Shown: positions 51,567 to 59,732 of the stretch, piece by piece | Numbering within the stretch: the first letter of the stretch is position 1 | How the letters are laid out: the number at the start of each line of letters is the position of its first letter | NCBI RefSeq assembly: GCF_000691525.1 | Contig: NZ_JMDW01000008.1 | Coordinates: forward strand, 865,028-929,027 | DNA: 64,000 nucleotides | Source of the DNA: Mycolicibacterium neoaurum ATCC 25795 | GTDB lineage: Bacteria > Actinomycetota > Actinomycetes > Mycobacteriales > Mycobacteriaceae | Direction: 5' to 3' | Made by a program: the position numbers and the translations under genes | Notes under the pieces: model-generated | The model's database searches: none | The model's input: only the letters and a program-made list of their open reading frames with translations | Told to the model about the DNA's origin: nothing

Positions 51567-52796
51567 TCAGCTCTTGGGCTCCTTGTCGGTATGCGGTGTT
51601 GCGCTGTCGCGGCTTTCGGTCTGCCGCTCAGTCGTGGTGTTGGTGTCGTGGGGTGCACTGTCCACCTGAGATGCCGACGGACGCTCGACCTCGGTCGGGC
51701 GGGTCGGGGTCACCGACGTCCGCACACTCGCGTCGTCCTCGTGGGTGTCTGCGGCCCGCGGTGACGCAGCCGCTTCGCGGTGGGAGCTGCCGGCCTCCTC
51801 GGGCTGATATTTGGCGGCACGATCGACCGAACCGAAGGACGAAACATGTTGCGGTGAAACAGCCTTCGCCGCGTCCTCGACAGTGGTGGTGGCGGTGTTT
51901 TCGGGCGTGGCTGCGTGTTCTGCCGGGGCGGTGGATTCCTCGCTGGTGGTGGCTGCCGACGGAGAAATCTTGGGGCGGTTGTAGGAACGGTCGATCTGCG
52001 GTCGAAGCCACGCGTCGATGATCGATGTGTCGACCCCCGCGGCGCGGAGAATCGCAGTGATGGGTAGTTCGGCTGTGGGCACCAGATAGTGGGTGGTGGT
52101 GCCGCCGAGGATGTTGGTGGTGACGGTTTTCAGGGTGCCCGGCGTGCGCGGGTCCGCTGCGACTCCATAGTCGGGGTGCACGACCAGCGTGCCCAGCAGG
52201 GCGTTCACCGCCGACAGTGCGGTCGGACGGTCGGGCCAGTCGGCGAGCCCGTCGTACTCGCGGACGATCTCGGTGGTGTTGTAGGGGGTGGGCAGTGGAC
52301 CCAAGGGCACCGTCAGCCAGAGCAGTGGGTTTTTGGCGACAATGCCGCCGGTGCCGTTCGTCGGGTCGCCGAAGGTGACGAAAGACAGTTCAGTATGCGG
52401 GCGGTTTGCGGTGATCTGCAGTGCCAGTGACTGTTTGACATAGTTGAGCACGATCGCGCCCTGACTGACGCCGATGAGGGTGATCTTGACGCCGTCGGCG
52501 ACCGACCCGAGTGCGGAGTTCACTCCACCGGCGCCGATCACGGAGTCCAGCGCGAACAACAGGCCGGCGGGGTAGCCGATGCCGTTGATGGGGCCGACAT
52601 CGTCGAGGTAACCGCTCGCCAGGTCGAGGGCCTCTTGGGCGTGGGGAACCGAGTCGCACAGGCAGGTGTACCGCAGATAGAAAGCCGTGCTGCCGGACTG
52701 ATGTGTCGTGGTGGCCTGCGCCACCGGTGCGGTGCGCCCGCCGATGATGAGGGCGGCTGCAAAACCCACGGCGGCAAGGCGCCTCGCGACACTCAT
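51567..52796 (-). CDS. Secreted PE-PPE-domain esterase (without PE/PPE N-terminus)
   Basis: A 409-residue exported protein. Signal peptide residues 1-28 (ends AQA). The PE-PPE serine hydrolase domain covers about 35-270 with nucleophile elbow GVSQGA and VREYDGLADWPD, the place of the Asp. No PE or PPE N-terminal domain. The last 130 residues are Thr/Ala/Glu/Ser-rich and disordered. AAGGACT lies upstream of the ATG at 52796; the longer frame is rejected. These enzymes hydrolyse fatty acyl or trehalose-type esters in mycobacteria. Confidence 0.87.
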   Translation of the reverse strand: MSVARRLAAVGFAAALIIGGRTAPVAQATTTHQSGSTAFYLRYTCLCDSVPHAQEALDLASGYLDDVGPINGIGYPAGLLFALDSVIGAGGVNSALGSVADGVKITLIGVSQGAIVLNYVKQSLALQITANRPHTELSFVTFGDPTNGTGGIVAKNPLLWLTVPLGPLPTPYNTTEIVREYDGLADWPDRPTALSAVNALLGTLVVHPDYGVAADPRTPGTLKTVTTNILGGTTTHYLVPTAELPITAILRAAGVDTSIIDAWLRPQIDRSYNRPKISPSAATTSEESTAPAEHAATPENTATTTVEDAAKAVSPQHVSSFGSVDRAAKYQPEEAGSSHREAAASPRAADTHEDDASVRTSVTPTRPTEVERPSASQVDSAPHDTNTTTERQTESRDSATPHTDKEPKS

Positions 52797-52900
52797 GGGA
52801 GTCCTTCGACATAAGAGACCGCACGATGCTCGCGCGCTGCGGTGCGGCGATGCATCGACGGGCGCGGAGCGGTGGACAAAGGGAATTCGCAGGTGGTGCC

Positions 52901-52925
52901 GAACCCGCAATATAATTGCAGGTTC
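52901..52925. promoter_or_regulatory. Near-perfect 25-bp palindrome upstream of the PE-PPE esterase
   Basis: GAACCCGCAAT ATA ATTGCAGGTTC: 11-bp arms with one mismatch around an AT core. The core reads TATAAT on the plus and TATATT on the minus strand, so it could be both a -10 and an operator for the esterase gene 105 bases away. The rest of 52797-53052 shows no gene. Confidence 0.5.
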
Positions 52926-53052
52926 AACAAGATTATGTAGCGAAATCCGCGGCTTGTCTCGCCGTCCCGGGCATCCCGCGACACCGTCGCCAAATGTCAA
53001 GGCGAAACTGTTGGGCCCGTGGGCGTTTCGTATCGAAGAGGGTGACGATCAG

Positions 53053-53769
53053 TCAGTTCGCGGCGGACGACCCTAGCTTGGCGACGACATAATCCGCCGC
53101 CTGGCCGGTGAGGCCGCGGACGGCGTACGCGCCGTGGGCGCCCTGGTCGCGGCCGGACGGTGAACACACGGGGTCCTCCGGTAGACACTCGTCGAGGGTC
53201 TTGCCCGCGTATTCGGATCCGACCGTGATGGGGGGAGCGCCGGTGTGGATCATCTGGAGGAAGCCGCTGGATGGTTTGCCGAACAGTACGACCGCCGCGA
53301 CGTGGTCGGCCACCTCGCGGGGTAGCGGGCCGGTGATGGTGGGCGGCAGCTGGTACCCCTCGGGCACGGCGTCCATGGTGAGGTATGCCGCGACCGCGGC
53401 CCCTTGCGAGTAGCCTCCCACCACCACTTTGCTGTCGGGGCAAGCGGATACGGTCGAGAGCACCTTGTTTCTGGCATCGGCGACTCCATCGGCTGCGGTC
53501 GCGAAGTCGAGCGAGGCGGGATAGTTGACCGCATAGGTGTTGACGGACTTACCTTCTGCGCGTTGCTGTACGGCGTCGGCGAAGCTCTGCCCGACGGATC
53601 CGACGCCGGGCGCTTCGAAGGTGCCCCGGGCGAAGATCAGCTGAACGTCGGGGCATGGGTCGGCCGCCGCCGGTGCGATGGCCACGCCGCCGGCCACACT
53701 GGCCAGCAGTGCGGCCGCGGCGGGCACCGATGCGAACCGGTTCACGGCTTGTTTCACGCTGTCGATCAC
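53053..53769 (-). CDS. Secreted cutinase-like esterase (Culp-type)
   Basis: A 238-residue exported cutinase-family protein. Signal peptide 1-36 (ends AAA|DPCPD), first Cys pair starting CPDVQLIFARGTFE, nucleophile GYSQGA, Asp/Cys in EDPVCSPSG and His in GAHGAYAV. Mycobacterial Culp proteins act as esterases or phospholipases. GTG 53769 with GGGATGAG upstream. The PE-PPE esterase follows on the same strand. Confidence 0.92.
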   Translation of the reverse strand: MIDSVKQAVNRFASVPAAAALLASVAGGVAIAPAAADPCPDVQLIFARGTFEAPGVGSVGQSFADAVQQRAEGKSVNTYAVNYPASLDFATAADGVADARNKVLSTVSACPDSKVVVGGYSQGAAVAAYLTMDAVPEGYQLPPTITGPLPREVADHVAAVVLFGKPSSGFLQMIHTGAPPITVGSEYAGKTLDECLPEDPVCSPSGRDQGAHGAYAVRGLTGQAADYVVAKLGSSAAN

Positions 53770-53874
53770 GGCTCATCCCTGTCTGCGCGGCCACTGGATT
53801 GAATCATTGCCCAGTCAACCAAAAATCAGATAGCTGCGCTAACGAATGTGAGCGGCGTCGCACTGACGATGACC

Positions 53875-54510
53875 TCAGCCGACGAGGGGGCGCCCCAGCG
53901 GGAGAGTCCGGCCGCCGGTTTCCGCCCACAGCGCCGCCGCGTAGAAGTACACGACGAAACCGACGAACACGAAGACCAGCCATCCGCCGGCGTGCGTGGC
54001 ACCGGGGCTGGCGGTGAGATTTCCGATCAGCAGCGCGGCCAGGGCCAGATCGACCACTAGCAGCAACACCGGGTAGGTCCAGGGCAGGCGGAGCAGTAGC
54101 ACGGTCAGCAGGCCGATGGTCACCAGCCAGCTGGTCAGCCACAGGGCGACGGTGCCCCCGGCGTCGGCAGCGTCGATGCCGAACCAGTCGTGCGTGAGGC
54201 CCAGCGACAACACCGCGTAGCTCCCATAGAAGCCGAAGAACGTGCCGTAGACCGTTGCGTTGACGTTCTGGCCCAGCGCCGCCGACCACAGCGTGGCGAT
54301 CAGAAGCCCTATCGACGTCGCCGACAACAGAATTGGTACCGCGGCGGCCGGCACGTCGAGGATGCCGGTATTGGTGACGCCCAGCCCGAAGCCACCGGCG
54401 ATGATCAGCGGCAAGGCGATCAGGCCGGGATCCCCTGGTCGAGACGCGATGGTGTCCTCGGCAGGCTGCAGCTGTTCGGGAAAGGCCGTGCGGGTGGCCA
54501 GATCGGTCAT
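53875..54510 (-). CDS. AceTr/GPR1-FUN34-YaaH-type small carboxylate transporter
   Basis: A 211-residue membrane protein with about six transmembrane helices. PGLIALPLIIAGGFGLGVTN, VNATVYGTFFGFYGSYAVLS and GGWLVFVFVGFVVYFYAAA match the acetate/succinate uptake family, though the NPAPLG motif at the start is altered (DPGLIALP). Last gene of the run oxygenase-LysR-SfnB-MetE-like; 17 bases after the MetE-like stop. GAGGA lies before the ATG. Probable importer or exporter of the cluster's small substrate. Confidence 0.75.
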   Translation of the reverse strand: MTDLATRTAFPEQLQPAEDTIASRPGDPGLIALPLIIAGGFGLGVTNTGILDVPAAAVPILLSATSIGLLIATLWSAALGQNVNATVYGTFFGFYGSYAVLSLGLTHDWFGIDAADAGGTVALWLTSWLVTIGLLTVLLLRLPWTYPVLLLVVDLALAALLIGNLTASPGATHAGGWLVFVFVGFVVYFYAAALWAETGGRTLPLGRPLVG

Positions 54511-54527
54511 GAGATGTCCTCGGGTGC

Positions 54528-55577
54528 TCAGGCCGTCGCGAGGACGGGTTGATAGGTGGTGGAAAGTTCCTGCCATGCGGTGAGTACGGCGTCGAGTTGT
54601 TCGGCGGAGTGCCGTCCGAGTCCACATTCGGTGGACAGCCCGAACTGCGGCAGGAACTCGGCGGCGAGCGCGGCCCGGCGCCGGGTGCCTGCAGCGCCGT
54701 CCTCGGCGTGCAGCAAGCCCAGATAGAACTCCGTCTCGGCTTCGACGGCCAACCCGGTCAGGGGTTGCCAGTGTGCCCTTTTGGTCCACGCGGCCACCGT
54801 CGCCGCGTGGATGGCGTTGATGGGACGGGCGATATGGCGCGCAAGGCCGTTGGACAATGTCACGATCGCGCCGGCGTCCCGCGGCAGGATGTGCCGCCCA
54901 CCGCGTGCGGCCGCCTCCTCGGTGGGCGGTTCACCCATGAAGGGCGATGCCCCGAATTTCGAGTCGCCGTAGCAGAGGTGGAAGGTCAGGTCGACATCGT
55001 CGGCTATCCAGTCCGCAAGGCGGGCAGTGGCCGCGAAGATCGACTCCTGGTCGGGGTAGGGGTTGGCGAACCATCCTTCGATGGTCGCCAGTTCGGTCGG
55101 CAGATCCCACTGGATGGCCAAGTCCGCATGCGGGATGGCGTCCTGTATCTTCTCGACACTGCGTCGCAGCGCGGTTTCGTACGCGAGTGCGATCTCGACC
55201 TGAGAGTCGAAGTGGGCGAACGAGTTCACCGCGTTGAACGGAGTGGCGATGGAGACAAGGAACCTGCTGTCGGGCTCCAGGATTCCGGCGTCGCGGGCGG
55301 ACCGGAATTCGCGATGGGAGGCGATCGCGGCGGAGTGGTAGTCGATATCGCCGAAGGACACCTCGGTTCCCGGGCGGATGGTGGCGCGTCCGTCGATGAC
55401 GTCGAGGGTCGGGTTGGACAGGAAGTGAGACGAATGCACCAGAACCCAGTTGGCGCGGTCGCCTGGTTCGCCGTCGGGGACGCGACGCACGCCTGGCTGC
55501 AGGTGCTCTCCGACCAGAGCGAATGCGGTGGCGGTGGTCGGGACGTTGATGCTGCCGGTGAGATAAAAGCCGGTCAT
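54528..55577 (-). CDS. MetE-like (cobalamin-independent methionine synthase fold) zinc protein
   Basis: A 349-residue TIM-barrel of the UROD/MetE-like superfamily. RRVPDGEPGDRANW (31-44) opens the family. Possible zinc ligands are H200 and C202 (FHLCYG) and C318 (TECGLGR), matching the H-x-C and late C of MetE. It lacks the MetE N-terminal half. Related single-barrel enzymes move a thiol to an alkyl group, for example epoxyalkane:CoM transferase. Here it lies between an SfnB-like and a transporter gene, so a methyl- or alkyl-thiol transfer is likely, but the reaction is not known. Confidence 0.78.
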   Translation of the reverse strand: MTGFYLTGSINVPTTATAFALVGEHLQPGVRRVPDGEPGDRANWVLVHSSHFLSNPTLDVIDGRATIRPGTEVSFGDIDYHSAAIASHREFRSARDAGILEPDSRFLVSIATPFNAVNSFAHFDSQVEIALAYETALRRSVEKIQDAIPHADLAIQWDLPTELATIEGWFANPYPDQESIFAATARLADWIADDVDLTFHLCYGDSKFGASPFMGEPPTEEAAARGGRHILPRDAGAIVTLSNGLARHIARPINAIHAATVAAWTKRAHWQPLTGLAVEAETEFYLGLLHAEDGAAGTRRRAALAAEFLPQFGLSTECGLGRHSAEQLDAVLTAWQELSTTYQPVLATA

Positions 55578-55603
55578 GAGTGATCCTTGGTGGGTAGTGG
55601 GTG

Positions 55604-56830
55604 TCAGAGGAGCAGGCCGAGACGCGGCGGAAGGGTGCCGTCCAGGGTGTGCCGCCCCAGATGGACGTATTTCCACCGAGCGGGATCGTGCAATGTGTGC
55701 ACGCGTAGATTGCGCCAGTGCCGGTCGAGTGCGTACTTGGTGTCGGTTGCCGATGTCCCGGTCAGTTCGAATATGCCGCTGGCGATCTCGACGGCGTACT
55801 CCTGGGCCAGGGCCTTTGCCGCTGCCACCTGAAGCGAAGCCGCTGCCGCTGCGTCGCGGGTCACTTCCGGTGCGGCCAGCGCGCCGTCGACCAGGCGCGA
55901 GCCGTGGGCCAACAGTGCCTCCAGGGCATACAGTTTGGCGGTCAGTTCCCCGAATCGGCGGATGACATGTGATTCGTCGGCGGCGCGTTCGACGTGTGCC
56001 TCGAACCATGGCCGACTACGCGATGCGACGAAGTCCGCACCGTCTTCGAGCGCGGCTCGGGCGGTGCCGACGTCGATGGCGGTGTGCAGCGCCTGATCGA
56101 ATGCGCCGAGGACCGACGGTTCCGCCGACAGGGGGTCGGGGTCTGGACCTTCGTCGATGACCAGATCGGCGGCGACGTGGACTTTGTCCAGAACGACTTC
56201 GCCGCTGGCTGTGCCGCGTTGACCGAAGGACGACCAGCGGTCCAGGTTCAGGATGACGCCCGGATCACCGGGGCGAACGAAAACAGTTGCTCCGTGGTCG
56301 GTTCCGCTGATCCTGGCAGCGACGGCGATCCAGGTGGCACCGAGTGATCCGGTGGCGTAGAACTTCGTTCCTTCGAGTACCCAGTCTCCATCGGATTGTC
56401 GAGTCACCGTGGTGGTGCGCTCCACACTGGTCCGGGTTCCTCGCTCGACGGTGGCATTGCCGAGCTGAGCCCCGTTGAGGACGTCTCGGTAGATCCGCGG
56501 AGCGGGTTCGTCGGACTGCAGACCGCGGATGGCGGCGGTGACGACGTAATGGGCCAACAGCAGTTGGCCGACGGCCGAGTCGGCCCGCGCGAGGATGCGC
56601 AGTACCTCGACGGCGGTGGACCGGGGTAGGTCCGGGCCGCCGAATGCCTTGGGGACCAGTATTCCCAGCAGACCGGAGCTGCCGATCTGAGTCAGGGCCT
56701 CGGTCGGCAGGCTGCCGTCGATCTCGCGTTGCACGGCCCCCTCGGCGATTGATGCCGCGACGGTCCTCGCGACACCTATGGCCTCCTCGACGGTTCGCAG
56801 AACGGGTACGGCGGTGATGGTGGTGGGCAT
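55604..56830 (-). CDS. SfnB-family flavin-dependent sulfur acquisition monooxygenase
   Basis: A 408-residue acyl-CoA-dehydrogenase-fold monooxygenase of the SfnB/DszC group. The C-terminal signature GTSATDTKYALDRHWRNLR with HTLHDPARWKY is that of SfnB-type enzymes rather than acyl-CoA dehydrogenases; the acyl-CoA catalytic Glu setting is absent. Such proteins use reduced flavin to oxidise organosulfur compounds (dimethyl sulfone, dibenzothiophene). A flavin reductase gene is not seen nearby. 26 bases separate its stop from the MetE-like start. Confidence 0.85.
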   Translation of the reverse strand: MPTTITAVPVLRTVEEAIGVARTVAASIAEGAVQREIDGSLPTEALTQIGSSGLLGILVPKAFGGPDLPRSTAVEVLRILARADSAVGQLLLAHYVVTAAIRGLQSDEPAPRIYRDVLNGAQLGNATVERGTRTSVERTTTVTRQSDGDWVLEGTKFYATGSLGATWIAVAARISGTDHGATVFVRPGDPGVILNLDRWSSFGQRGTASGEVVLDKVHVAADLVIDEGPDPDPLSAEPSVLGAFDQALHTAIDVGTARAALEDGADFVASRSRPWFEAHVERAADESHVIRRFGELTAKLYALEALLAHGSRLVDGALAAPEVTRDAAAAASLQVAAAKALAQEYAVEIASGIFELTGTSATDTKYALDRHWRNLRVHTLHDPARWKYVHLGRHTLDGTLPPRLGLLL

Positions 56831-56899
56831 CGGTGCGGGCTCCTCGCTTCGTGGTCCGCGGGAAAATCTAGGGACACTCCAGATGTGTGAACAGGTGGT

Positions 56900-57853
56900 T
56901 CAAGCGACGCTGGAAGCGCTTGCAGCAATGCTGCACTCGGTCTGCGTTGCAATGGCTTTGCCGGCCGTGGTGATCAATCCGACCACGGTGGCCAGAACGC
57001 TTGCCGGTACCGGTGCAGCGGCGGTGGCTATGGACACCTTGCGCATGGGACGGTGCCCTGCGGCCCTGCGAATGGCAACGTCGGTGCGTGCGCCCGATGC
57101 CGCAAGTGACGGCACCAGGGACACACCGAGCCCGGCGGCGACGAAGCCCTGTACCGTCGCGTATTCTTCGGCACGATAACTGACGTTCGGTTCGAATCCC
57201 GCACGCTTGCAGGTGTTGCGGAAGACGCGAGTGTCCGGGCACAGACCCGTTTGGCTGCTCACCACCCAGTTCTCGCGCGCCAGTTCGGCCATCGGCACCT
57301 CGATCCGGTCCGCCAGGCGATGTCCGGATGGCAGCACCACGAAGAACTCGTCGTTGTAGACGTCGAGCGTGGTCACGCCCGGGAAGTCGGTGTGTTCCCC
57401 CGGCACTTCGGTCACCATCGCGGCGTCGACGTCGCCGTTGCGTAGTAGTTCCACCCCGTCGTCGGGATCGACTGTCACCAATTCCACTGCCAGCCCGGGC
57501 AATACCCGTCGAGTGCGAGCAATGGCCGGTGGCAGGATGACCGCCGCCGCGCTGGCGAACGATGCGATGCGCACGACGCCCGGCCGATTGGTGGTGCCGT
57601 TGGCGAGGTCGCGCTCGGCGGCAGCCACGGCACCGAGGATCGCGGGTACGTGCTCGAGGAGGGTGCTACCTGCGGGTGTGAGGCGCGCACCGGATGGGCC
57701 GCGCACCAGCACGGTGCAACCCAGGTCGCGCTCCAATGCGGTGACCTGCTGGGAGACCGCCGATGTGGTGTAGTTCATGGCAGCAGCTGCGGCACTGAGA
57801 GATCCGCAGCGTGCTATCTCCTGCAACACCACCAATCTGCGCACGTCGAACAT
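56900..57853 (-). CDS. LysR-family regulator of the sulfur-like cluster
   Basis: A 317-residue LysR protein: HTH MFDVRRLVVLQEIARCGSLSAAAAAMNYTTSAVSQQ, then an effector domain with DVDAAMVTEVPGEHTD. It lies inside the run of five co-directional genes and probably controls SfnB and its partners. ATG 57853; the frame extends to 57883 with no SD on either. Confidence 0.88.
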   Translation of the reverse strand: MFDVRRLVVLQEIARCGSLSAAAAAMNYTTSAVSQQVTALERDLGCTVLVRGPSGARLTPAGSTLLEHVPAILGAVAAAERDLANGTTNRPGVVRIASFASAAAVILPPAIARTRRVLPGLAVELVTVDPDDGVELLRNGDVDAAMVTEVPGEHTDFPGVTTLDVYNDEFFVVLPSGHRLADRIEVPMAELARENWVVSSQTGLCPDTRVFRNTCKRAGFEPNVSYRAEEYATVQGFVAAGLGVSLVPSLAASGARTDVAIRRAAGHRPMRKVSIATAAAPVPASVLATVVGLITTAGKAIATQTECSIAASASSVA

Positions 57854-57935
57854 CTCGCGAAGACTAGGAAGGATCTGCGGCAACCGGCAGGGTTGCGCTC
57901 ATGACGACGGCAACTCTCGGGCCCGACCGGTCAGT

Positions 57936-58931
57936 TCAGTAGCCGGAGCCAGGGACGCTCGTGGGCCGGATCCCGTGATGGCGTTCGGCGACATCGGGAT
58001 GTGCGCGGGTTCGTGATTTCCAGGCGTTCTCACCGTAGGTGTTGAAGATCGGATTGTCGGGGTCGGTTTCGACACCACGAGCCAGGGCTGCCAGTTCGTC
58101 GGGCAGCACGATCAGCGGGACCGTGGCATCGAGGGCGGGATTGAGGAAGTAGGGGATCGATACCCGGTCGGTGCCCGGCTTCGGTGACAGCACCCTGTGC
58201 CGGGTGGCCCGCAGGTAGCCACCGGTGGCGACTTCCAGGAGTTCGCCGATGTTGACGATGAACGCACCGGGCACCGGCGGTACGTCGACCCACTCACCCG
58301 CGGTGAGTTCGACCTGCAGCCCCGTCGAGTCCGGCTCTACCAGAAGCAGCGTGAGCACACCCGAATCCTTGTGTGCACCAACGCCTTGGTCGCTGGCGGC
58401 GCCACCGGGGTAGCGCACCACCTTGATCAGTGTCGCGGGCAGTCCGGCGAACGCATCGTCGAAAAGGTCCGCAGCAGCGCCCAGCGACTCGGCCCAAAGC
58501 CTCAACAGCCGCAGACCCACCGCCGACAGCGATCGGTCCCAGTCCTCGAAGGCTGCCCGGAACCCCGTCGGCTGCTCGGGCCACAGGTTGGGGCCCTGTA
58601 GCCGCCAGTAACCCTCGGCGCCGGGCACGGTGGCGCGCTCGGGGCCGATATCGATCTGTTCGCGCCAGTCGACCTGGCCGTTGGTCAACTCACCGCCCAG
58701 TCGGGAGTAGCCGCGAAACTGCGGGCTCTGCAACTGACTGATCCGGTTCTTGACATCGACCGGCAGCGCAAAGAACTCGCGGGCCGACCTCAGTACCTCG
58801 GCGATCTGTGCGTCCGAGACACTGTGCCCGGTCAGGTAGAAGAACCCGTACGTGTGGGCGGCCTCGCGCAACGCGACACGGAAACCGTCGGGGTCTGTCT
58901 GCGACGTCGACAGATCGAGCACCGGGAGCAT
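57936..58931 (-). CDS. 2-oxoglutarate/Fe(II) oxygenase, isopenicillin N synthase family
   Basis: A 331-residue double-stranded beta-helix oxygenase. Iron ligands H187, D189 (GAHKDSG) and H245 (RATRHRVLSP); 2OG-binding R256-x-S258 (RVSIPYF). N-terminal DIOX_N part with AHTYGFFYLTGHSVSD. The R-x-S indicates a true 2OG user rather than IPNS itself. It leads the run with LysR, SfnB and MetE-like genes, so it may oxidise a sulfonate or similar compound. ATG 58931; GTG 58940 is also possible. Confidence 0.88.
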   Translation of the reverse strand: MLPVLDLSTSQTDPDGFRVALREAAHTYGFFYLTGHSVSDAQIAEVLRSAREFFALPVDVKNRISQLQSPQFRGYSRLGGELTNGQVDWREQIDIGPERATVPGAEGYWRLQGPNLWPEQPTGFRAAFEDWDRSLSAVGLRLLRLWAESLGAAADLFDDAFAGLPATLIKVVRYPGGAASDQGVGAHKDSGVLTLLLVEPDSTGLQVELTAGEWVDVPPVPGAFIVNIGELLEVATGGYLRATRHRVLSPKPGTDRVSIPYFLNPALDATVPLIVLPDELAALARGVETDPDNPIFNTYGENAWKSRTRAHPDVAERHHGIRPTSVPGSGY

Positions 58932-59085
58932 TCCTGACACCCTGCACCATCGCCGACGCCGGACCAATCCGCGTCAACAGATCCTTCATCGGCGTGAAGA
59001 TGCGGTGCAAACCGGATCCGGGCGATGCTGACGCGGTGAACGACGCGAGCCCTGCCCGAGCCGACCCCGGAATCCGGAGGTCGAG

Positions 59086-59256
59086 ATGTGCGGTCTGGGC
59101 CGTTGTGGGATCGTTGAAGGCACGGTCGTGTGCGGGCGGGGATCGGAGGGCACAGGTGAAGGCGACTCGGTATCGGATGGCCACTGCTCAGGTCGTTGGC
59201 GACTGCGGGCGGGCATGCAGCCGACGTCGTCATCTCTGTCCGGAGACACGCCCTGA
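59086..59256 (+). CDS. Possible 56-residue Cys-containing ORF
   Basis: A short frame with a good SD (GGAGG, five bases before ATG). The peptide starts MCGLGRCGIVEGTVVCGRG and has four Cys in all. It is in the 410-base gap 58932-59341, in which I see no other gene. No known family; it may be a leader peptide or chance. Low confidence. Confidence 0.25.
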   Translation: MCGLGRCGIVEGTVVCGRGSEGTGEGDSVSDGHCSGRWRLRAGMQPTSSSLSGDTP

Positions 59257-59341
59257 CCATGCCGACGCGCCGGGAACCTCGGCGGTGGGGCGCGGACTGC
59301 GGCAGGGCATGCGCAGCTCCTCGCTACGGCGAGGGGCCGGA

Positions 59342-59608
59342 ATGACGGTCGGAGTCGCGAAGGACCCCGCTCCCTGGATGAAGGCGCGTGTCGACCGGTT
59401 GGCCGAGTTGCTCGCCCAGAACCACGGGTTGTGGATACCCCGCCAGGTACTGCGCGCCGAGCTCGCCCGATACCTCACGGATTGTTCATCGCTGTTCGCC
59501 GTGAGTCGTTTCGAGGCCCGCTCCTATGTCACCGAGGAAATGATGCGGCAGTCCGCAGCGGAACTTGCCAGGAACTACCAGCGACGGATACGAACCGACA
59601 CCGCGTAA
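59342..59608 (+). CDS. Small helical hypothetical protein (88 residues)
   Basis: Two helical segments (RVDRLAELLAQNHGLWIPRQVLRAELARYL and VTEEMMRQSAAELARNYQRRI), no membrane segment. ATG 59342 has GAGGGG upstream; the frame is open far 5' but unlike protein there. Function unknown. It is followed after 124 bases by the GGDEF protein gene and may share its transcript. Confidence 0.6.
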   Translation: MTVGVAKDPAPWMKARVDRLAELLAQNHGLWIPRQVLRAELARYLTDCSSLFAVSRFEARSYVTEEMMRQSAAELARNYQRRIRTDTA

Positions 59609-59732
59609 GGCCACTGCCGGGTGGCCCAGCCCGCGGCCGCGATTAGCGCTGAACAAGCGCGCGACAGCGGCTATCTTTGCAAACAAGACCGGCGCCGTCC
59701 TCGGTGCGGCGGAGGGTGTGCAGGGGACCGAT

